Part shown: piece after piece, positions 44,594 to 53,673 of the stretch
Layout: the number at the start of each line of letters is the position of its first letter
Numbering within the stretch: the stretch's first letter is position 1
NCBI RefSeq assembly: GCF_014062345.1
Contig: NZ_JACGLS010000004.1
Location: 1 to 64,000, forward strand
Reading direction: 5' to 3'
DNA: 64,000 nt
Source: Tenacibaculum pelagium
GTDB taxonomy: Bacteria; Bacteroidota; Bacteroidia; Flavobacteriales; Flavobacteriaceae
The notes under the pieces: generated by a model
The model's input: only the letters and a program-made list of their open reading frames with translations
What the model was told of the DNA's origin: nothing
The model's database searches: none
Program-made: the position numbers and the translations under genes

Positions 44594-45199
44594 TTATTTT
44601 TTATCATGTACTTTCGTCGGAATATGATTATTCCAAACTGTTAATATATCGGTTGCAACGCTTGCGCCACTTCCTGCTGCGATAGCAAATTGACTACGCC
44701 AACCCGCTAAAGTTCCGCAAACATACAAACCTTTTTTTATTAAATGGTTAAAATTTCGCAATTGAACCCTGTCCTTCATTGAATTAGCTCTCATATGAGG
44801 CTCAATATATTGTTCTAATCCACTTATTTCAAATGGTTTTGAATAGTTAAGCGCTATAACTACATTTTTGCTCAAATATTCATTCTTATTTGTGATTACC
44901 TTATATCCTTCTTTGTCATCTAAAACGGCTATTACTTTCTCGTTTTCAATTTGATTTACATCTGGATATTGAGTTTTTAATTGCTCCTTACCTTGAGTTA
45001 AAATATCTTCTCCTAAAGTTCCAGTTCTTAAACCTAAAACATTATTAAATAATGCATTCTGTAAATGAGATGATCGTTGATGTAGAACTATACCAATATT
45101 TTTATCTCTAGCATACTCTTTTGTTTGAGCAGATCCTAATACCAACGCACATTGCATTCCTGAAACTCCTCCTCCAACAATTAAAACATCAAAAATCAT
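44594..45199 (-). CDS. FAD-dependent oxidoreductase, thioredoxin-reductase-like
   Basis: The 201-residue product has an N-terminal FAD-binding motif (LIVGGGVSGMQCALVLG) and a C-terminal FAD motif (GLYVCGTLAGWRSQFAIAAGSG), like a thioredoxin reductase with the NADPH domain and the redox Cys pair missing. Full thioredoxin reductases are about 310 residues. It may be a small flavoprotein needing a separate electron donor. It overlaps the MarC gene stop by one base. Confidence 0.78.
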   Translation of the reverse strand: MIFDVLIVGGGVSGMQCALVLGSAQTKEYARDKNIGIVLHQRSSHLQNALFNNVLGLRTGTLGEDILTQGKEQLKTQYPDVNQIENEKVIAVLDDKEGYKVITNKNEYLSKNVVIALNYSKPFEISGLEQYIEPHMRANSMKDRVQLRNFNHLIKKGLYVCGTLAGWRSQFAIAAGSGASVATDILTVWNNHIPTKVHDKK

Positions 45200-45780
45200 T
45201 ATGCTAGTAATACCTTAATGTTTGTAGCAAATAATTTTACAGCAATAGCTAATAATATTACTCCAAATATTTTTCGGATTATTTTAATTCCATTATTACC
45301 AATCATCTTCTCTATTTTTGAAGATGTTTTTAACACTATATATATCACCAATACATTTAACAAAACTGCTATAATGATATTACCAATGTTAAACTCTGCT
45401 CTTAAAGAAAGTAAAGTCGTTAAACTACCTGGACCAGCAATTAAAGGAAAGGCTAGAGGGAATACTGTTGCTGTTAATGTTTCATCTTCATCATCTTTAT
45501 ATAAGGTAATTCCTAAAATCATTTCTAAAGCAATGAAAAATAAAATAAAAGCACCTGCAACTGCAAATGAATGCACGTCTATTCCTATTAAACTTAATAA
45601 ACGTTCTCCAACAAAAAGAAACAAAATCATAATAAAACCAGCAATAACTGAAGCTTTTTCAGATTGAATATGACCTACTTTTTTTCGTAAATCTATAATA
45701 ATAGGAATGTTTCCAACAATATCAATTACAGCAAACAATACCATAAAGGCAGTAAAGATTTCTTTTAAATTAAAATTCAT
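45199..45780 (-). CDS. MarC-family integral membrane protein
   Basis: The 193-residue product has about six membrane helices and the MarC pattern, including the conserved PLAFPLIAGPGSLTT segment and N-terminal DIVGNIPIIIDL. Despite its name, MarC is not proven to act in multiple antibiotic resistance, and its role is unknown. It is transcribed with the flavoprotein gene and diverges from the DUF3109 gene. Confidence 0.9.
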   Translation of the reverse strand: MNFNLKEIFTAFMVLFAVIDIVGNIPIIIDLRKKVGHIQSEKASVIAGFIMILFLFVGERLLSLIGIDVHSFAVAGAFILFFIALEMILGITLYKDDEDETLTATVFPLAFPLIAGPGSLTTLLSLRAEFNIGNIIIAVLLNVLVIYIVLKTSSKIEKMIGNNGIKIIRKIFGVILLAIAVKLFATNIKVLLA

Positions 45781-45830
45781 ATTATGTTGTTTTTCGGGTA
45801 CAAAATTAGATAAGTAATGTTACAATCTAG

Positions 45831-45838
45831 TATTTTTG
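45831..45838 (+). promoter_or_regulatory. Possible -7 box of the DUF3109 gene
   Basis: TATTTTTG matches TAnnTTTG and lies 52 bases before the DUF3109 start codon; no clear TTG partner is visible. Confidence 0.4.
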
Positions 45839-45890
45839 CATCTAAATTTACATGAAGTTTATGTAAACTTCTAACTTTAAAATATATTTT

Positions 45891-46463
45891 ATGTTTCAAT
45901 TAGGAAAAACCATCGTTTCTGAAGACCTTATAGAAAAAGAATTCGTTTGTAATTTATCTGCTTGTAAAGGTGCTTGTTGTATTGATGGAGATGCTGGTGC
46001 TCCTCTAGAAGAGGAGGAAACTAAAATTTTAGAAAAAATATATCCAAAAGTAAAGCCTTTTTTGCGCAAAGAAGGTATTGATGCTATCGAAAAACAGGGA
46101 ACTTGGATTAAAAGTGATTTTGGTGAATTAGAGACTCCTTTGATTAATGATGCTGACTGCGCCTATGTTATTTTTGATGACAAAGGAACAGCTTTATGTG
46201 CAATTGAAGAAGCTTATAATCAAGGATTAGTGGATTGGAAAAAACCTATTTCTTGTCATTTATATCCAGTGAGAGTTAAAGATTTTAGTGAATTTTCAGC
46301 AGTAAATTACCACAAGTGGGAAATTTGTGATGATGCTTGTTCTTTAGGAAAAGAATTACAAGTACCTGTTTATAAATTTGTAAAACAAGCTCTCATAAGA
46401 AAGTTTGGACAGAATTGGTATGATGAATTAGAAAAAATGGCAGAAAAGCATCTAAAAAAGTAA
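45891..46463 (+). CDS. DUF3109 family protein
   Basis: The 190-residue cytoplasmic product contains the Cys cluster CNLSACKGACCIDGDAGAPL and later Cys residues (Cys in DADCAYV, ALCAIEEA, SCHLYPVR, ICDDACSLG), a set fitting the YkgJ-like/DUF3109 iron-sulfur or zinc-binding proteins. The role is unknown. It is a single-gene unit with its own terminator. Confidence 0.88.
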   Translation: MFQLGKTIVSEDLIEKEFVCNLSACKGACCIDGDAGAPLEEEETKILEKIYPKVKPFLRKEGIDAIEKQGTWIKSDFGELETPLINDADCAYVIFDDKGTALCAIEEAYNQGLVDWKKPISCHLYPVRVKDFSEFSAVNYHKWEICDDACSLGKELQVPVYKFVKQALIRKFGQNWYDELEKMAEKHLKK

Positions 46464-46479
46464 TGATATTTTAAAAAAT

Positions 46480-46512
46480 AAAAAAGCACCAAATAGTATT
46501 CGGTGCTTTTTT
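46480..46512. terminator. Bidirectional terminator
   Basis: Arms AAAAAAGCACC and GGTGCTTTTTT with an 11-base loop lie between the convergent DUF3109 and FN3 lipoprotein genes. Confidence 0.9.
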
Positions 46513-46531
46513 TAATATAGTAAAGTCAGTA

Positions 46532-47224
46532 TTAGTTAACTGTAAAACTCCATACTTGACCAATCGATTTTGCATTCGATGGGTCAATAGAATTTACTTT
46601 CCAGTAATATGTTTTCCCACTTTCAACAGTTACTTCTTTTGATTCTGTCGTTAAATTTTCTTCAAAAGCTGAAGTAAAATCAGAACTTTCTCCAAAAAAC
46701 AAATCATATTTTAAGGTATCATTATCAGAATCTGCTCCTTCCCAAGTTAAAACAACTTGATTAGAAGCATTGGCATCTGTTGATTTTTCATCTGAAGGAC
46801 TTACCAACTTTGCAGTAAAAGGAGCAGAATTAGTTTCTCCTTCCCCTTTCGTATAAAAAGCATTTACTGAAGATGTTTCTCCTGCTAAACCTTTAGCATC
46901 AATAGCAGTAACCCTCCAATATAAAGCAGTTCCTTTATCTAAAGTAATATTTACTTGAGATGTACTCGCTGTTTGAGATTTTACAATATTAGACATTTCT
47001 CTATTTTTAGAAATCTCTACTTTATAACTAATGTTATCATTATTAGGATCTGTAGCATCACTCCAATCAAAAGTTATTGTATTATCTATACATAATAAAT
47101 TTGGTGTTGGATATACCAAGTTCACCTTACTTGGTGCTTCATTAACAGGTTCTTTACTTCCTCCTCCACAAGCAACGAATAAAGGAAGTGAAAATAATGC
47201 TATTGTTTTTATTACTTTTCTCAT
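46532..47224 (-). CDS. FN3-domain lipoprotein
   Basis: The 230-residue product has a lipoprotein signal (MRKVIKTIALFSLPLFVAC) and two FN3/Ig-like domains (about 30-125 and 130-230), each with the ALYWRV or YYWKVN strand signature and DxNxDxxSYK loop. It probably sits in the outer membrane. Its ATG overlaps the stop of the 1411-residue T9SS cargo gene by one base, so it may assist or anchor that protein on the surface. Confidence 0.82.
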   Translation of the reverse strand: MRKVIKTIALFSLPLFVACGGGSKEPVNEAPSKVNLVYPTPNLLCIDNTITFDWSDATDPNNDNISYKVEISKNREMSNIVKSQTASTSQVNITLDKGTALYWRVTAIDAKGLAGETSSVNAFYTKGEGETNSAPFTAKLVSPSDEKSTDANASNQVVLTWEGADSDNDTLKYDLFFGESSDFTSAFEENLTTESKEVTVESGKTYYWKVNSIDPSNAKSIGQVWSFTVN

Positions 47225-50200
47225 TATTTTAAAATTTTAAAAGTGTTTGTGTTATCATTACCTAATTTAAGAATGTAAATACCCGATTTAAAATCATTAA
47301 ATGGTATTGATAACTCATTTCCTTGTCTTTGTATATTGTCTTTTAAAACAACCTTACCTGTTACATCAAATATTGTAACTTTAATATTAGATTCAGCGTC
47401 AATTGGCAATAATAAATCAATACTATTAGAAACTGGATTTTTCTTTAAGAAAGTATTATCAATAACCATTGAAAACTTTCCTTCACATTCTTTTGCTGTT
47501 CCTACCTCTAAAACACCGCTCTTTTGAACTTTTACACTAAACGTTGAATTATTAAATGTATTTACTAAACTTCCATTTAAATAAACATTATAAGGTGCTG
47601 TACCAGAATTCATAGTAATCGTATAATCTCTAGATTCTTGATTTTTAGCAGCCCTTAGTGAAATAGCCTCTGATTCAGTAATATTAATTACAAAACATTG
47701 CTTATAATCTCTACCATCAACAGTAACACACACTTCATATTCTCCTGGTTTTAAATTTTCATAAGTTGTTGTTGTAGCTGTTCCTGTTATTGATTGAGGT
47801 TTTGCTCCATCTAAAGTAACTGAATAGTTAACAAATGTCTCTTTAATAGTAACTATTATTTTTCCATCATCTTCACCTACACATGTTTCAGAAGTAGTTA
47901 CAACAGAAATATTATCTGGGTTCGCAAAACTAGTATCACATACATCTCCTGTCCCATCATTATTCCCATCTGCTTGATCTGGGTTTGGAGTGTTAATACA
48001 ATTATCAACATCATCCATTATTCCATCTCCATCGGTATCTTGACAAGCATCACCTACTCCATTTCCGTCTGTATCTTTTTGATCTGGATTTGCTAATGTA
48101 ATGCAGTTATCATCTGTATCAATAACTCCATCGTCATCTGTATCTTGACATACATCTCCTATTCCATTACCGTCAGTATCTTTTTGATCTGGATTTGCTA
48201 CTGAAGGGCAATTATCGTCAATATCTAATATGGTATCATCATCAGAATCTTGACAAACGTCACCTATTCCATCATTATTGAAATCTTTTTGATCTGGGTT
48301 TTTAACATTTATACAATTATCAATATCATCAGTAACACCATCTCCATCTGTGTCTTGGCAAACATCTCCTATTCCATTACCGTCAGTGTCTTTCTGATCA
48401 GCATTTTGTTTTTCAGGGCAATTGTCATTAATATCTAAAACTCCATCTCCATCTGTGTCTTGACAAACATCTCCTATTCCATTACCATCAGTATCTTTCT
48501 GATCAGCATTTGCTGTCGAAGGACAATTATCATCATTATTATTAACACCATCTCCATCTTCATCCTCATTTGGTGATAAAAATTTACCTGAAAAAATACC
48601 TCTTCCATAAGTTGCTGCAAAAACAATATTATCATCTCTCAAGTCTAAATCTAATACAGGCACATTACTCATACCATTTTGAGATCGTTTCCAATTAGGA
48701 GAATTTGAATCAAAATTGTTAGTCTTCCAAACACCTAAATTAGTACCAATTATTACTTCTTTTGTATTATAAGGACTTTGTAAAATAGATTTAACAGGAA
48801 TATCAGGTAAATCTCCTTCTTTACTCACCCAGTTTGTTCCTCCATTATTACTATACCAAACACTTTTTACACCATAATTATGCATGGTAACAAAAATTTC
48901 ATTTTCATTAGTTCCAAATTCTATATCAGAGATAGATCCAATAAAATTATCTCCAGTAATTTCTGTCCAAACACCAATACCAGAATCAGCATTTTCAACT
49001 CTTAGTAATTTACTGTTTTTTAATCCTATATATAATTTACTAGAAGTTGTAGTGAATGGCGATACTTTTAAAGAAGAAGGCTCAGCGTTCATTAAAGAAT
49101 TTGTTAAATCATTTTTCTCAATTGTTCCTAATAAGCTAGAATATCTTTTAACTATGAAATTTGAACCGCTTGAATAATTAGAATATAAAATATTAAGGTT
49201 TGAATCTAACTCTTCTTGGTTAATAAAATCTCCATTAGATGAGTTTTCATCATTTATGGTTATCCAATTAGAAGTATTATAATTAAATAAATTAATTGAT
49301 TGATTATATACAAAATTTGCAATCAAATATCTATCAGATCCATCAGTATCGAAAAAACTTGCAGCCCCATCTCCACCTTGAGCTCTAACAGAGCTATTAA
49401 TCCCAGCTGTAGCAGCTTCAATTAATTGAGTACCATTATCCTGAGCTCCAGCTAAAAAATATTCATTATTATTAAACGCGGATCTAGGTGCAACACCAAT
49501 AGTATAAAATTGAAGAGTATTATAATTTTTATTTCTAGCATCAATGCTTGTTCCTGAATCGTTAGAAAAATAGACACCTCCATCATTACCAAAAATCATT
49601 CTTGATGAAGAAGCAAAAGCTAAACCATGTTGATCAGCATGAACTGTTGGTATAGATAAAGCAGCTAAATTATTATTGTTAGACCATTTTGATATTTGAT
49701 TCCATGAAGTACCTCCATCTACTGATTTAAATAAATCAATACCCCCTATATAAATAACATCCTCATTATTAGGGTCTACTTTTAATAGTAAATCATAAAA
49801 CGCTTGTCCTCTAGTAAAATCATTCGCTGGTATTCCATTATCTGCATCATTTGGTAAAGTCAATTCATTTACATTTATCAAGTCATTTGTTGTTTTATAT
49901 ATTTTTACAGGTGCACTAGATACAGTTGTTTGCGCCAATATATATATCACTCCTGGATTCGAAGGGGAAAGAGCAATTTCTGTCCTATTACCATTAGGTA
50001 CGGTATGTTTTAGATTAAAGTTTATTCCATCAGTAGATTTAAAAATAGCTCCTCCACCATCTCCATAGGTGAAACTTCTAGTAGAACTTAAATAAATTGA
50101 GTTATCTGATGCTATCTCTAAATTGTTAGGTTCATATTCATTTCCTGCTCCTGTTTTTGGAATATCTAATTTTGAGAAATTAACTCCGTCTATTGACTTA

Positions 50201-51459
50201 TACATTCCCATACTATCACCACCTATGGATGCTCCTCCAGTATATCCTGCTTCACCAGCGGCAACATAAACTTCTGAAACCCCATTATTATTTCTAACAA
50301 TAACATCATTTATATGTTGAACTCCAGGTACTAATGTAGCATTTGAAGCATTATTGCTTGTTCTACTTAATGTTCCATTAACAACCCCAGCTGAAAGAGC
50401 ATTAATAATTACATCACCATCTTCTTTACTAACCATCACCGAAGGTATAGTAACTGTAGCATCAGTACCAGCCATATTAAAAGGAGCGCCTGCAACATTA
50501 TTTACAATAATTATAGCAACAGCACCAGCATCTTGAGCATTTTTTGCTTTAGCGGTAAAATTACAAGAACCTCTTCTTGCTACTGCTATTTTACCATTTA
50601 ATAAACTAGCATTAGTTACAGCTTCACAACCATCATCTGTATTACCAGTCCCATCACTAACGAGTATCAAATCTTTAGTGATATCAGATGTAATAACCCC
50701 TCCAAAATTAGTAGTTCTAATAGAAATATAATCCCCTGTAATTCCTGCTGGTGAATTTATAGTTAATTTAGAATTAGCATCTAAAAAACTTTCTCCAGTA
50801 ACGCCTCCAAAAATATTCTTCCAGGTATTACCTCCATCAACTGATTTCCACAAACCATCACCGTTAATATTACCATTTACATAAGATTCTCCAGTACCCA
50901 CATAAAATATTTTAGAATTGTTAGGATCCACTGCTATACAAGAAACTGCTAGGTTTTCAGGTATACCAACACGAACCCATTTATTATTTGCATCAGATAT
51001 TTTAGTGTTTTTCCACAAACCTCCACTAACACCCCCTGCAAAAACAGTTTCATTGGTAGAATCATTCGGGTCAAAGATTAACGCTCTGGTTCTTCCTCCA
51101 ACATTATCTGGACCTCTTTCAACCCAGCTATTATCTACTTCTCCGGGAGCTCTTTGAAATGCATTTTGTTTATCTAATTGTTTTTGAAGTTTAAAAACAT
51201 TTTCTATATGAGTCCTTCCAGTAGCAGGATTAATTTCATTTAAATATTTTTGCTCAAAGTATGCATTTGGCGGTAAGCCTTGTGCTTTTCTTTCTTTTTT
51301 AGGAAGTTCTCCTGTTTTTTGATATGGGTGATTCTTTAAAAACTCAGTGTGTTGTTTTCTTAATTTCTCAACTTCAGTCTCATTACTGACCATAGTTTTA
51401 AAAACAACACCAAATAAAGTTATAGCTAATAAGCCAAGAAGGAGTATTTTTTTATTCAT
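47224..51459 (-). CDS. T9SS cargo: BNR propeller, PA domain, thrombospondin-3 repeats
   Basis: The 1411-residue product begins with a signal-anchor-like helix (MNKKILLLGLLAITLFGVVF). BNR/sortilin-type repeats (SVDGGNTW, SVDGGTSW, SNNGGTNW) are interrupted at about residues 246-353 by a protease-associated domain. Residues about 965-1172 hold six thrombospondin type 3 calcium-binding repeats (DTDGDGV..DNCP). An SprB-like unit (about 1180-1260) and a type A T9SS sorting domain at the end (VTIFDVTGKVVL, SGIYILKLG) follow. It is exported across the outer membrane and anchored to the surface. The propeller ligand is unknown. Confidence 0.9.
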   Translation of the reverse strand: MNKKILLLGLLAITLFGVVFKTMVSNETEVEKLRKQHTEFLKNHPYQKTGELPKKERKAQGLPPNAYFEQKYLNEINPATGRTHIENVFKLQKQLDKQNAFQRAPGEVDNSWVERGPDNVGGRTRALIFDPNDSTNETVFAGGVSGGLWKNTKISDANNKWVRVGIPENLAVSCIAVDPNNSKIFYVGTGESYVNGNINGDGLWKSVDGGNTWKNIFGGVTGESFLDANSKLTINSPAGITGDYISIRTTNFGGVITSDITKDLILVSDGTGNTDDGCEAVTNASLLNGKIAVARRGSCNFTAKAKNAQDAGAVAIIIVNNVAGAPFNMAGTDATVTIPSVMVSKEDGDVIINALSAGVVNGTLSRTSNNASNATLVPGVQHINDVIVRNNNGVSEVYVAAGEAGYTGGASIGGDSMGMYKSIDGVNFSKLDIPKTGAGNEYEPNNLEIASDNSIYLSSTRSFTYGDGGGAIFKSTDGINFNLKHTVPNGNRTEIALSPSNPGVIYILAQTTVSSAPVKIYKTTNDLINVNELTLPNDADNGIPANDFTRGQAFYDLLLKVDPNNEDVIYIGGIDLFKSVDGGTSWNQISKWSNNNNLAALSIPTVHADQHGLAFASSSRMIFGNDGGVYFSNDSGTSIDARNKNYNTLQFYTIGVAPRSAFNNNEYFLAGAQDNGTQLIEAATAGINSSVRAQGGDGAASFFDTDGSDRYLIANFVYNQSINLFNYNTSNWITINDENSSNGDFINQEELDSNLNILYSNYSSGSNFIVKRYSSLLGTIEKNDLTNSLMNAEPSSLKVSPFTTTSSKLYIGLKNSKLLRVENADSGIGVWTEITGDNFIGSISDIEFGTNENEIFVTMHNYGVKSVWYSNNGGTNWVSKEGDLPDIPVKSILQSPYNTKEVIIGTNLGVWKTNNFDSNSPNWKRSQNGMSNVPVLDLDLRDDNIVFAATYGRGIFSGKFLSPNEDEDGDGVNNNDDNCPSTANADQKDTDGNGIGDVCQDTDGDGVLDINDNCPEKQNADQKDTDGNGIGDVCQDTDGDGVTDDIDNCINVKNPDQKDFNNDGIGDVCQDSDDDTILDIDDNCPSVANPDQKDTDGNGIGDVCQDTDDDGVIDTDDNCITLANPDQKDTDGNGVGDACQDTDGDGIMDDVDNCINTPNPDQADGNNDGTGDVCDTSFANPDNISVVTTSETCVGEDDGKIIVTIKETFVNYSVTLDGAKPQSITGTATTTTYENLKPGEYEVCVTVDGRDYKQCFVINITESEAISLRAAKNQESRDYTITMNSGTAPYNVYLNGSLVNTFNNSTFSVKVQKSGVLEVGTAKECEGKFSMVIDNTFLKKNPVSNSIDLLLPIDAESNIKVTIFDVTGKVVLKDNIQRQGNELSIPFNDFKSGIYILKLGNDNTNTFKILK
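47945..48565 (-). repeat. Thrombospondin type 3 repeat array
   Basis: Six consecutive units encode Asp-rich calcium-binding loops of about 35 residues. The DNA is close to identical between units, with the string attccattaccgtcagt and variants recurring. This points to recent expansion by recombination. Confidence 0.9.
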
Positions 51460-51568
51460 AATAAAATAGTTAATAACATATATAACAAGTAGGTTTTACT
51501 TTACCCTACTTATTTATTAAGAAACGCAAACATAATAAATTAATTAAAAATCAACCTATTAGCAGGTG

Positions 51569-52906
51569 TTAAATAATATTTCCTTTAATTTTTTTATGTA
51601 ATCGTATTGCAAATCCATCTGATAAACTGGCAATAAAACCACTTATCTGCATGACTCTATCATATATGTTTTCTTTTTCTTGTTGATATTCTTTAGGAAG
51701 TAAATTCAATACTAGTTTATCATAGTTTGATTGATTACCTTCAAATTTATTATTTAAAGCGGTTACAAACACATCTAATAAATCAGCAATAATTTTGTAT
51801 CCTGCTACTTCCTTCTCAACTACATCTTTACTCCTGTAAATTTTATCAACACTAATTTTAATTATGTCGTTAATCTGTGCTTCATACTTACATTTATCTA
51901 ATAATGATTTTTCAAAACTTCCGTTTAAAATCGCTTGTTCATTAGCCAAAAAGATATCTACAGCCTCATTAATTAACACTCCAATTGCTAAAGCACGTAA
52001 ATAACTTACTCTGTCTTTTTTATATTGAAGCGAATGATACTTCTTACTATCAATAGTATCTTTAACCAACTTAATCATATATTCTAAAGCATAGTCTTCG
52101 TCGATTAAACCAAGATTAATCCCATCTTCAAAATCTATGATGGTATAACAAATATCGTCTGCTGCCTCTACTAAATATGCTAATGGATGACGGTAAAATG
52201 AGATTCCGTCACTTTCTTTTTGTTGTAAGCCTAAATCGTTTGCGACATCTAAAAAAGCTTCTTTTTCAGATTGAAAAAACCCGTATTTTTTATCAACTAT
52301 ATGCTTTGTAGGTTTTTTAGGAAGTGATTCTTTAGGATATTTCATAAATGCTCCTAAAGTTGCGTAACTTAAACGTAAACCACCTTCAGTTCCTTGGTTA
52401 CTTTCTGTAAGAATTTTGAATCCGTTCGCATTCCCTTCAAAATCAATTAAATCTTGATATTCTTTTTCGGTAAGTTGCTCTTTGTATTTTGCTCCGTTAC
52501 CTGTTTTAAAGTATTCACCAATAGCTTTTTCACCTGAATGCCCAAAAGGCGGATTCCCGATATCATGCATAACCGATGCTGCAGCTACAATAGCTCCAAA
52601 ATCGTTAAAAGTGTATCCTAAGTCTTTTAAATTTGGATGACGCTCTAACAATACTTTACCAACTCTACGTCCTAAGGTTCTTCCTACTACTGACACTTCT
52701 AAACTGTGTGTTAGTCGTGTATGTACAAAATCGGTTTTTGATAATGGAATTACCTGTGTTTTATCTTGTAGACTACGAAAAGCAGATGAAAATATAATTC
52801 TATCAAAATCTACCTCGAACCCTAAACGGGTTTCATCTTGTTTTATTCGTTCTCGCTTTTGTGTATCTCCAAAGCGTTTTAAAGAAAGTAATTGTTCCCA
52901 GTTCAT
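51569..52906 (-). CDS. dgt: dGTP triphosphohydrolase
   Basis: The 445-residue product is an HD-domain dNTPase. The metal-binding set is visible: His in HTRLTHSLEV, HD in VMHDIGNPPFGHSGE and a distant Asp in VEAADDICY. It hydrolyses dGTP, and often other dNTPs, to nucleoside plus tripolyphosphate. It is 3 bases downstream of an unknown membrane-protein gene, and the ribonucleotide reductase genes precede both, so dNTP breakdown and synthesis genes share a transcription direction. Confidence 0.92.
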   Translation of the reverse strand: MNWEQLLSLKRFGDTQKRERIKQDETRLGFEVDFDRIIFSSAFRSLQDKTQVIPLSKTDFVHTRLTHSLEVSVVGRTLGRRVGKVLLERHPNLKDLGYTFNDFGAIVAAASVMHDIGNPPFGHSGEKAIGEYFKTGNGAKYKEQLTEKEYQDLIDFEGNANGFKILTESNQGTEGGLRLSYATLGAFMKYPKESLPKKPTKHIVDKKYGFFQSEKEAFLDVANDLGLQQKESDGISFYRHPLAYLVEAADDICYTIIDFEDGINLGLIDEDYALEYMIKLVKDTIDSKKYHSLQYKKDRVSYLRALAIGVLINEAVDIFLANEQAILNGSFEKSLLDKCKYEAQINDIIKISVDKIYRSKDVVEKEVAGYKIIADLLDVFVTALNNKFEGNQSNYDKLVLNLLPKEYQQEKENIYDRVMQISGFIASLSDGFAIRLHKKIKGNII

Positions 52907-52909
52907 AGG

Positions 52910-53608
52910 TTATAAAAATATTTTATATAATAAAATTCCAAGTGTTAATGTTCCAAAAATAGCATCTAAAATATTATTATCAATGTACTTTTCAATTAAT
53001 TTGATAAACAAAGCTGTTACTAATATTAACATATATATAACTGTATATATTGGTATAGCAACTACAAAAGCTCCTATATAAAAAACTACTAATAACATTA
53101 AAATCCAAATCAATTGAAAGTTAAAAACACCAACATCTTCCATGAGGTAATTTAAAGGTTTAAATATTCTATTTATATCAATATTTAAAATTGGTATGTA
53201 GCCTCCTATATAGTAAACTATTGATGGCGCAAATAACAAACTTAACATGTTTATATTTAGAAAAAGATTTTTTCTAGTTTCCTTATGTTTTTGTATCCAC
53301 GAAATTGAAAAAGCTAATAAAGCAGATAAGATAAATATTGGGGTAATGAATTTTAATAATTCATTTTTTATTTCAAAAGTAAAAATTAATGAAATTGTAG
53401 ATAATATCAATGAAAATAGAATTCCTTTAATACTTAACTTATTGAGGGTTTTTAAAGTTGTTTTTGGTTTAGTTTCTTTATATAATCTAAGAGCTTTATT
53501 TGTGCCATTTATAACACGGTCTATCTTTCTCTTAATTATATCATTTTTTACAACTCTCCTTGCATAAACATATAAACCTACAAAAAAACCAATTATGGAT
53601 AACATCAT
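52910..53608 (-). CDS. Unknown membrane protein
   Basis: The 232-residue product has about five or six hydrophobic helices. One lies at the N terminus (MMLSIIGFFVGLYVYARR), two near residues 65-105 and two or three from about 120 to the end. A Lys/Arg-rich loop lies at residues 18-55. I recognise no family. Its stop is 3 bases from the start of dgt, suggesting a shared transcript, and nrdA lies upstream. Any link to dNTP metabolism is only by position. Confidence 0.68.
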   Translation of the reverse strand: MMLSIIGFFVGLYVYARRVVKNDIIKRKIDRVINGTNKALRLYKETKPKTTLKTLNKLSIKGILFSLILSTISLIFTFEIKNELLKFITPIFILSALLAFSISWIQKHKETRKNLFLNINMLSLLFAPSIVYYIGGYIPILNIDINRIFKPLNYLMEDVGVFNFQLIWILMLLVVFYIGAFVVAIPIYTVIYMLILVTALFIKLIEKYIDNNILDAIFGTLTLGILLYKIFL

Positions 53609-53673
53609 TTTTTTTTACTAAAAAAGAGAAACCTTTCGACTTCTCTTTTATCACTTTTAATCTAAATTTTGGT

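Noticed and set aside
45218..45667. Plus-strand open frame of 149 codons opposite the MarC gene
   Set aside because: It mirrors the strongly biased codons of a membrane protein; MarC motifs lie on the minus strand and no promoter supports this frame.
47945..48565. Regularly spaced near-identical DNA, as in a CRISPR array
   Set aside because: The repeats are in frame, encode thrombospondin-3 calcium loops and have no unique spacers; no cas genes are nearby.
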